DNA of 10,138 nt, taken from NCBI GenBank assembly GCA_003159055.1, contig PMLH01000609.1, forward strand, positions 244 to 10,381, in the 5' to 3' direction. Source of the stretch: Myxococcales bacterium. GTDB lineage: Bacteria > Myxococcota > Polyangia > Fen-1088. Of this stretch, positions 1-5,942 are shown piece after piece. The first letter of the stretch is position 1, and each line of letters opens with the position of its first letter. A program made the translations under genes and the position numbers. Under the pieces are notes generated by a model that was not told where the DNA came from, ran no database searches, and worked only from the letters and a program-made list of their open reading frames with translations.

Positions 1-1257
<1,257 letters not shown>

Positions 1258-1263
1258 ACTTCA

Positions 1264-1269
1264 CTTCCT
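1264..1269 (-). promoter_or_regulatory. Ribosome binding site deciding a TTG start of the sigma factor gene
   Basis: On the minus strand AGGAAG lies 6 bases upstream of a TTG codon at 1257-1255. An in-frame TGA (1263-1261) directly before that codon region rules out any longer protein. This is the best-placed Shine-Dalgarno sequence for the reading frame and is the reason for choosing TTG over the internal GTG codons. Confidence 0.6.
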
Positions 1270-1291
1270 GGTGCACGGCTTTGCATAGATT

Positions 1292-1304
1292 GCCTAGGAT
1301 AGGC
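1292..1304. repeat. Small perfect dyad in the rpoD / radical SAM divergent intergenic region
   Basis: GCCTA-GGA-TAGGC is a perfect 5+5 bp inverted repeat with a 3-base centre. It lies 35 bp upstream of the sigma factor start and about 112 bp upstream of the radical SAM start. The 159-bp intergenic segment must hold both divergent promoters, but I could not find a well-spaced -35/-10 pair for either gene. The dyad could be a protein-binding site or chance; it is short. Confidence 0.25.
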
Positions 1305-1416
1305 TTCTACCTCAATTCGCCTCGCATTGCTCGATGGGCGAGCCGGAGCACCCCGCAACGCAAGAAATGACCTTTCCATGACAGAAACCTGACACAAGAA
1401 GTGGGCTAATCGAACC

Positions 1417-3030
1417 ATGAAGGTTCTCTGCATTTCGCCCATCTTTCCGGAGACCTATTGGGGACACGAGCGCACCCTGCGCATGATCGGAAAGCGCGCC
1501 CTTCTGCCGCCGCTCGGTCTGCTCACCGTGGCGGCGCTTCTGCCCCCCAGTTGGGAGGTCCGGCTGTGTGACATGAACGTGCGCACCCTCGATGATGCCG
1601 ACCTGGATTGGGCCGATGTGGTGTTTCTGTCTGGCATGATCGTCCAGCGACCGTCCATGCTGGAAGTGGCGGCGCGCGCCCGGGCGCATGGCAAGATCAT
1701 TGTGGCCGGCGGACCGCACGCGACCGCCACGCCGGACGCCCTGGCGCCCTACGTGGACACGATCGTCGTGGGCGAAGCGGAGGATCTGATTGGCCCGCTG
1801 TGCGGCGCGCTGGAAGCAGGCCGCGGGGCCCTGCCCGCGCGTTTCGTGGCCACGGCAAGGCCTGACTTGAAGCAACTTCCACCGCCACGTTATGACCTCC
1901 TCGACATCGACGCCTACCACGTCATCGGCGTGCAGTGGGGACGCGGCTGCCCCTTTCGCTGCGAGTTCTGCGACATCGTCGAGCTGTTCGGCCGTCAGCC
2001 ACGCACCAAGGAGCCGGCGCAGCTCTGCCGTGAGCTTGATGCCGTGCTAGCCACCGGGTTTCGTGGCTCGCTCTTCGTCGTTGACGACAACTTCGTCGGC
2101 AACCGCAAAGAGACCCTCGCCCTGCTGGGTCCGATGGCGGAATGGATGCGCGCCCATGACTTTCCCTTTCAGATCTTCACCGAGGCCAGCATCGATCTGG
2201 CCGCCTGCGACGAGCTCATCACCAAGATGGTTGCCGCGGGCTTCGATTGCGTCTTCGTCGGTATCGAGACGCCGTCCAAAGAAGCCTTGCGCGAAACCCA
2301 CAAAATGCAGAACGTGGCCGTCGATCTCGACCAAGCCATCGACAAGCTGGTCCGTTCCGGGCTGGATGTATCGGCGGGTTTCATCATGGGTTTCGACGCC
2401 GACGATGCCGAGGCCCTGGATCGGCAGCGCGCATGGGTCCTGCGCTCACCCATTCCGCAGGCCATGATCGGCGTGCTGACCGCGCTGCCGGGCACGCAGC
2501 TCGAACGAAGGCTCGTGCGCGAAGGACGGCTCTTGCAACGGTCGAATGGGGAGACCTTCGGGCGCCCCAATTTCAAGACCCAATTGCCCGAGGCCACCCT
2601 GCTTCGCACCTACCGCAACGCGCTCGAAGACATCTACCAGCCCGAGCACTACTTCGAGCGCTGTCTGCGATCCTTGGAGCTGCGCCCGAGGACCGACGCG
2701 GCCTTCAGCCTGCCCTGGCCCTATGCACTCCGCTGCCTGTTCAATTCTATTTGGCAGCAAGGCGTAATCGGCAACTACCGCCGCGCCTACTGGCGTTTCA
2801 TGGGCAACGTCCTGCGCCGCGCTCCGAGACGGATCGCGCGCGCCGTCTCCCTGGCCATCGCGGGCGAGCACATGATTCGCTACACCCGTGAATCGGTTCT
2901 GCCGCGCCTGGCGGCGGCCATCGAAGAGGTGCACAGCGAAGAGCTCGCCGCCGCGGCCAAGCAGTCGCATGGCCGAAGAGGCGGCATGGCTGCCAGCGAG
3001 CCCGAAGAAACCTGCAGGGCGGCGATCTGA
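1417..3030 (+). CDS. B12-binding-domain radical SAM protein with DUF4070-type C-terminus
   Basis: This is a class-B-type radical SAM enzyme of 537 residues. The N-terminal cobalamin-binding Rossmann-like domain (about residues 1-145) has PPLGLLTVAALLP and AGGPHATATPD. The radical SAM core (about 165-385) carries the [4Fe-4S] ligands in CPFRCEFC (C178, C182, C185), followed by FVVDDNFVGN, FTEASIDLA, VFVGIETP and GFIMGFDADD. The strongly family-specific motif LPGTQLERRLVREGRL leads into a C-terminal region (about 390-500) like DUF4070. This architecture is known from cobalamin-dependent methyltransferases, including the HpnP-type hopanoid methylases, but the family is large and mostly uncharacterised. 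No hopanoid or other pathway genes are in the window, so the substrate is unknown. The last 35 residues are polar and probably disordered. The ATG has no clear Shine-Dalgarno sequence. The gene stands alone, divergent from the sigma factor gene and convergent with arsN2. Confidence 0.92.
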   Translation: MKVLCISPIFPETYWGHERTLRMIGKRALLPPLGLLTVAALLPPSWEVRLCDMNVRTLDDADLDWADVVFLSGMIVQRPSMLEVAARARAHGKIIVAGGPHATATPDALAPYVDTIVVGEAEDLIGPLCGALEAGRGALPARFVATARPDLKQLPPPRYDLLDIDAYHVIGVQWGRGCPFRCEFCDIVELFGRQPRTKEPAQLCRELDAVLATGFRGSLFVVDDNFVGNRKETLALLGPMAEWMRAHDFPFQIFTEASIDLAACDELITKMVAAGFDCVFVGIETPSKEALRETHKMQNVAVDLDQAIDKLVRSGLDVSAGFIMGFDADDAEALDRQRAWVLRSPIPQAMIGVLTALPGTQLERRLVREGRLLQRSNGETFGRPNFKTQLPEATLLRTYRNALEDIYQPEHYFERCLRSLELRPRTDAAFSLPWPYALRCLFNSIWQQGVIGNYRRAYWRFMGNVLRRAPRRIARAVSLAIAGEHMIRYTRESVLPRLAAAIEEVHSEELAAAAKQSHGRRGGMAASEPEETCRAAI

Positions 3031-3093
3031 CTCGGCACCCGCGCACTACGTCTTCCAATTCCTCCGCGGAGGCGCCTATCCGCCCTTGCCGAG
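3031..3093. terminator. Nested inverted repeats between convergent gene ends
   Basis: CTCGGCA (3031-3037) directly after the radical SAM stop is matched by TGCCGAG (3087-3093), 7+7 bp. This pair encloses the 12-bp palindrome CCTCCGCGGAGG (3061-3072), which lies just past the arsN2 stop. The position between two converging genes would suit a bidirectional termination structure. There is no T-run on either strand, the outer arms are about 50 bases apart, and the right arm lies inside the arsN2 coding end, so the call is weak. Confidence 0.3.
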
Positions 3094-3525
3094 GTCGAGC
3101 CTCATGCAGACCGCAGACGCTGGGCACACGCTCCGAAACTCGCTGCAGGCTGCGATGGCTTGCGGCACGGTTTGGCGGTCGCATCGCGCGAATCCGTGCT
3201 TGGCAAAGAACAGCTCGGCGGTCGTGGTTAGGAGAAACAGGTCCGCGATTCCGGCTGCCCGAGCTTGCTCCAGCGCCCTATGCACGAGCATCGAGCCCAA
3301 CCCTTGACGCTGAAGCGGCCCTTCGACTGCCATGGATCGCAAGAGCGCGGCCTTTCCGAACCGCTCGAGGCCGACACCACCGACGATCTTGTCTTCCCTA
3401 AGGGCCAAGATGAATTCCGCGTGGCTGGCATCGAGGTCCTGGGTGGGCAAGCCCTGCCGATCAAGCAATTGTCGAACTGCCAGCATCTCCGCGGCAACCA
3501 TCGGGCGGAATCGAATGTCGTCCAT
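3076..3525 (-). CDS. arsN2: GNAT acetyltransferase, ArsN2-type (arsenic-cluster N-acetyltransferase)
   Basis: A complete 149-residue GNAT-fold acetyltransferase, expected to be cytoplasmic and to use acetyl-CoA. The N-terminus DDIRFRPMVAAEMLAVRQLL is the usual GNAT beginning. The acetyl-CoA pyrophosphate-binding loop is QRQGLGSMLV (about residues 73-82). The downstream motifs LLTTTAELFFAKHGF and the ending EFRSVCPASAVCMRLDL are hallmarks of the ArsN2 family found in ars operons. The related ArsN1 group acetylates amino-acid-like toxins such as arsinothricin; the ArsN2 substrate is not settled. The ATG is the only good start, because an in-frame TGA lies 10 codons upstream; the ribosome binding site is weak. 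It is on the same strand as arsC but 373 bp beyond its stop, with an antisense arsR remnant between, so it may have its own promoter near 3530-3620. Confidence 0.85.
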   Translation of the reverse strand: MDDIRFRPMVAAEMLAVRQLLDRQGLPTQDLDASHAEFILALREDKIVGGVGLERFGKAALLRSMAVEGPLQRQGLGSMLVHRALEQARAAGIADLFLLTTTAELFFAKHGFARCDRQTVPQAIAACSEFRSVCPASAVCMRLDLGKGG

Positions 3526-3569
3526 GGGCGAAGCGTAGCCTTTGGGGGGTCAGGATGTAAACGATCTGC

Positions 3570-3597
3570 TTGACAGCGGACCGCACAGGCCAATACT
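3570..3597 (+). promoter_or_regulatory. Sigma-70-type promoter upstream of the arsR remnant
   Basis: A perfect TTGACA (3570-3575) is followed after 16 bases by AATACT (3592-3597), which matches TATAAT at four of six positions. The predicted transcription start is near 3604, about 9 bases before the ATG of the arsR remnant at 3613. It points away from arsN2. It is the best-matching -35 element I found in the window. Confidence 0.5.
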
Positions 3598-3612
3598 TGC
3601 ATCGTAGTGCAA
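3597..3612. promoter_or_regulatory. Operator-like inverted repeat over the start of the arsR remnant
   Basis: TTGCATCGTAGTGCAA contains the perfect arms TTGCA (3597-3601) and TGCAA (3608-3612), separated by 6 bases. It lies immediately downstream of the -10 element and covers the predicted transcription start, a position suited to an ArsR-family repressor. It could also influence arsN2, whose start lies 72 bp away on the opposite strand. It differs from the dyad upstream of the intact arsR (ATACAT-N12-ATGTAT), so the two repressors probably recognised different sites. Binding itself is inferred. Confidence 0.45.
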
Positions 3613-3901
3613 ATGAACAAGCGTCTTCCGCCCAGCGACTCGGGCGTCTGCTGCCCGGGCCTGGACACACAGGCGTCATGGCCCGACGACGCGCCGAAAA
3701 GGAGACCGAATCTGCCCTCACGAAGGCGCTCGGCGATGCGACCCAGGCAAGCTGCTGTTCCGAGACCGCGTTCGGAGGAGGATCAGCTCATCCATGTGGA
3801 GCAGCCTCTGACAGTTCGCCAGCGGCGACACCTTGCGGCTGCTCAAAGAACGACCGGGCGTAGGCTCCACTCTCGCCGGCCGATTGACCAGATGCTGGTT
3901 A
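3607..3901 (+). pseudogene. Decayed second arsR (ArsR-family repressor), multiple frameshifts
   Basis: Pieces of an ArsR-like repressor appear in order but in different plus-strand frames. Frame from 3613: MNKRLPPSDSGVCCPGLD, like the Cys-Cys N-terminus of a common ArsR subgroup. Then ETESALTKALGDATQ (about 3700-3748), matching the usual KALGDPTRL segment. A one-base shift gives KLLFRDRVRRRISSS. The first frame then gives HVEQPLTVRQRRHL, resembling the recognition-helix area of ArsR. Another shift gives LRLLKERPGVGSTLAGRL (3833 on), like the end of that helix and the winged hairpin. At least three shifts are needed. A stop (TGA near 3809) also interrupts the KLLF frame. The end just touches the arsC stop. 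The longest single frame (3607-4089) runs on as Arg/Pro-rich antisense of arsC and is not protein-like. The assignment is by eye; the conserved CVCD arsenite site is not recognisable. Confidence 0.6.
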
Positions 3902-4318
3902 TGCGGGTCCAACCTCCGATGCCGACAGAAACCCCGCGATCCGCTGGCGAAGGTCGTCGCGTACGCGGCGGAACGCGGCCAATCGGTCTGCCTCGCCACC
4001 CTCTACCGCGGCCGGGTCGGGCAAGCCCCAGTGAAGACGCGTGGCCTTGCCGAGAAACACGGGGCACTCCTCTTCACCACAAAGGGTGACGACGGTGTCG
4101 ACCTCGGCAGCTGGGATTTCATCGACCGACTTCGAACGATGCCCGGCGATGTCGATGCCGATCTCCTTGAGCACGGCGATCGCTTCCGGTCTGACGGAAG
4201 CCGGGCGGGACCCGGCCGACCAGACCTTGAGGCCCGCCGGCGCCAGCGCCCGAGCGATGCCCTCGGCAAGCTGGCTGCGTGCGGAGTTCGCCACACAGAG
4301 AAAGAGAATGCCCTTCAT
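3899..4318 (-). CDS. arsC: Arsenate reductase, low-molecular-weight phosphatase (thioredoxin-linked) type
   Basis: This enzyme reduces arsenate to arsenite in the cytoplasm so that it can be exported by Acr3. The 139-residue protein has the phosphatase-like P-loop CVANSAR (C8-X5-R14), the strand WSAGSRP, and the redox cysteines C80 and C85 in [13 protein letters not shown]. The general acid region is LHWGLPDP (D101). The three-cysteine relay C8-C80-C85 marks the LMW-phosphatase type, normally re-reduced by thioredoxin, rather than the glutaredoxin-linked ArsC. The start ATG overlaps the acr3 stop (ATGA), implying translational coupling; a start 14 codons further upstream in the same frame would lie inside acr3 and is less likely. 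The protein ends soon after the helix [15 protein letters not shown], normal for the family. Confidence 0.95.
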   Translation of the reverse strand: MKGILFLCVANSARSQLAEGIARALAPAGLKVWSAGSRPASVRPEAIAVLKEIGIDIAGHRSKSVDEIPAAEVDTVVTLCGEEECPVFLGKATRLHWGLPDPAAVEGGEADRLAAFRRVRDDLRQRIAGFLSASEVGPA

Positions 4319-5418
4319 GGCTCGGTCTCCCTGCTCGGGTAGTACTTGCGCCCGAGCCACAGTGCGACGTTGACGAGGGCGATCAGCGCTGGAACCTCCA
4401 CCAAGGGTCCAATCACGGCAGCGAAGGCAGCGCCGTGGTTGATGCCGAAGGTTGAGATGGCAACGGCGATGGCCAGCTCGAAATTGTTGGATGCGGCGGT
4501 GAAGGACAGCGTTGCGGACTGGCGATAGTTGGCCCCGACTTTTTTCGACAACAAGAACGAAACGAAGAACATTAGGGCAAAATAGATGACCAGTGGAATC
4601 GCAATTCGAATGACGTCCAGGGGCAGCTCGACGATGCGGTCACCCTTGAGCGAGAACATCACGACGATGGTGAAAAGCAGCGCAATCAGAGTGAGTGGGC
4701 TCAGCCTGGGGATGAAGCGGTCGTAGTACCAAGTCTGGCCCTTGAGCCTGAGCAGCGAAAACCGCATCGCCGCACCGACAAGGAACGGAATGCCGAGGTA
4801 GACGAACACGCTCTTGGCGATGGACCCCATCGTGACGTTCACGACGACGCCCTTCAGGCCAAACCAGGTCGGCAAGACGGTGATGAAGACGTAGGCGTAC
4901 ACCGAGAAGAAGAGCACCTGAAAGATCGAGTTGAACGCCACCAGTCCGGCACAGTACTCGGCATCGCCCTTGGCCAAGTCGTTCCACACGATGACCATGG
5001 CGATGCAGCGGGCGAGCCCGATCATGATGAGGCCCACCATGTACTCGGGCTTGTCGTGCAAGCACAGAATGGCCAAGCCGAACATCAGCAGGGGACCGAT
5101 GACCCAGTTCTGCACGAGCGATAGGCCGAGGATCCTGCGATTGCGGAAGACCTGGGCCATGTCTTCGTAGCGGACCTTCGCCAGGGGCGGAACCATCATG
5201 AGGATGAGCCCAATGGCGATGGGAACGGACGTGGTTCCGACGTTGAACTGGTTGATGAACGGAACCACGCCCGGAACCAGGTAGCCGGTGCCGACGCCCA
5301 CTGCCATAGCAGCGAAGATCCAAAGGGTGAGGTACCGGTCGACAAACGGCAGCCGACCGGCGACGCGTGTGCGTCCACCATCGGCCGCGCACGCGACGGT
5401 CGGCGCCCGCTCGCTCAT
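4315..5418 (-). CDS. acr3: Acr3-family arsenite efflux permease
   Basis: This is an inner-membrane As(III) exporter of the bile/arsenite/riboflavin transporter superfamily, driven by proton motive force. It has 367 residues and about ten hydrophobic segments, beginning at about residue 30 ([20 protein letters not shown]) and ending near 355. The family's essential cysteine is C138 in [20 protein letters not shown], and the essential glutamate is E314 in [31 protein letters not shown] closes the protein. The start is set at the ATG overlapping the arsR stop (ATGA); the open frame extends 115 codons further upstream, but that part is antisense-like overlap with arsR and is not transporter sequence. 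The first 25 residues are polar and cytoplasmic. It is the middle gene of arsR-acr3-arsC and should share its As(III) induction. Confidence 0.96.
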   Translation of the reverse strand: MSERAPTVACAADGGRTRVAGRLPFVDRYLTLWIFAAMAVGVGTGYLVPGVVPFINQFNVGTTSVPIAIGLILMMVPPLAKVRYEDMAQVFRNRRILGLSLVQNWVIGPLLMFGLAILCLHDKPEYMVGLIMIGLARCIAMVIVWNDLAKGDAEYCAGLVAFNSIFQVLFFSVYAYVFITVLPTWFGLKGVVVNVTMGSIAKSVFVYLGIPFLVGAAMRFSLLRLKGQTWYYDRFIPRLSPLTLIALLFTIVVMFSLKGDRIVELPLDVIRIAIPLVIYFALMFFVSFLLSKKVGANYRQSATLSFTAASNNFELAIAVAISTFGINHGAAFAAVIGPLVEVPALIALVNVALWLGRKYYPSRETEP

Positions 5419-5822
5419 TGCGCCCTCCGAGAAGGCGGTCCCGACCGCGACGTCTTGCAAGCGCCGCCCTTGGCACAGACGACGGGGCGCTGCTTGGAAT
5501 CGGTCCAATCGTGAAGCTTCGCCAGAAGCGCTCGCGAGTCCGAACGAGCGCTCAAAGTTCTGCGCAAGAGCTCGAGGTGCGGACCGACAACCCCGTCGCT
5601 GGGGGCGCAGAGCTTGTAGTACGACCAAAGGCCGTCCTTTCGGTCTTCCACGAAGCCGGCATGTCTGAGCGTGGCCAGGTGTCGCGAGGCCTTGGATTGC
5701 GTGATGTCGAGTGCTGCCATGATGTCGCAGACGCACAGCTCCTGATGGTTGAAGAGCAACCAAAGCGTCTTGAGGCGTGCCTCGTCAGCCAAGACCTTGA
5801 AAAGCCGAGCAGCTTCTTTCAT
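5415..5822 (-). CDS. arsR: ArsR-family As(III)-responsive repressor
   Basis: This is a winged-helix repressor of the ars operon that leaves DNA on binding arsenite. From the preferred ATG at 5822 it begins [20 protein letters not shown], the usual ArsR start. The metalloid motif ELCVCD supplies two adjacent thiols in the alpha-3 position, followed by the recognition helix region [19 protein letters not shown] and the wing [14 protein letters not shown] third cysteine follows the wing, and the C-terminal tail has two more (VVCAKGGAC) that could add a ligand. An ATG at 5846 would add eight residues (MRLYECIP) but would place the -10 box and part of the operator inside the gene, so I prefer 5822. 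Neither start has a Shine-Dalgarno sequence. It is the first gene of arsR-acr3-arsC. Confidence 0.93.
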   Translation of the reverse strand: MKEAARLFKVLADEARLKTLWLLFNHQELCVCDIMAALDITQSKASRHLATLRHAGFVEDRKDGLWSYYKLCAPSDGVVGPHLELLRRTLSARSDSRALLAKLHDWTDSKQRPVVCAKGGACKTSRSGPPSRRAQ

Positions 5823-5826
5823 CGGA

Positions 5827-5862
5827 ATACATTCGTATAACCGCATGTATGCATGAGCGCAA
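5827..5862 (-). promoter_or_regulatory. ars promoter with operator dyad bracketing the -10 box
   Basis: On the minus strand TTGCGC (5862-5857) and TATACG (5839-5834) are separated by 17 bases. A perfect 6+6 bp inverted repeat, ATACAT (5850-5845) and ATGTAT (5832-5827) with a 12-base centre, flanks the -10 box. A dimeric ArsR there would block polymerase. The predicted transcription start near 5827 is only about 5 bases before the ATG at 5822, so the mRNA may be essentially leaderless. The -35 element matches consensus only in its first three bases. Confidence 0.55.
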
Positions 5863-5942
5863 GCGGTCAGACGAAAAATTCGCTGCGTTCGAGATGGGCA
5901 GTGTTCCTAGTTTCCACGGCGACCTCCTGATATCCTCGCCTG

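Noticed and set aside
3570..3863. A small Cys-rich protein (SCCSETAF...CGCSK) suggestive of a metal-binding peptide
   Set aside because: Its start codon would be the TTG of the -35 element, it has no ribosome binding site, and its middle segment fits the ArsR remnant.
3607..4089. A 160-codon plus-strand frame as an intact gene
   Set aside because: Only the first 30 or so residues and one middle stretch look like protein; the rest is Arg/Pro-rich and largely antisense to arsC. A frameshifted arsR explains it better.
4640..5476. A 278-codon minus-strand frame overlapping acr3 in another phase
   Set aside because: It is Arg/His-rich and without motifs, whereas the acr3 frame has the essential Cys and Glu and ten hydrophobic segments.
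5419..5763. N-terminal extension of Acr3 by 115 residues
   Set aside because: It overlaps arsR completely, is Arg/His-rich rather than membrane-like, and the ATGA junction gives a normal-length Acr3.
5813..5841. TATAAC at 5836-5841 as the -10 of the kinase promoter
   Set aside because: No acceptable -35 lies 16-18 bases upstream (CTTCTT), and the bases are the reverse of the better ars -10 box.
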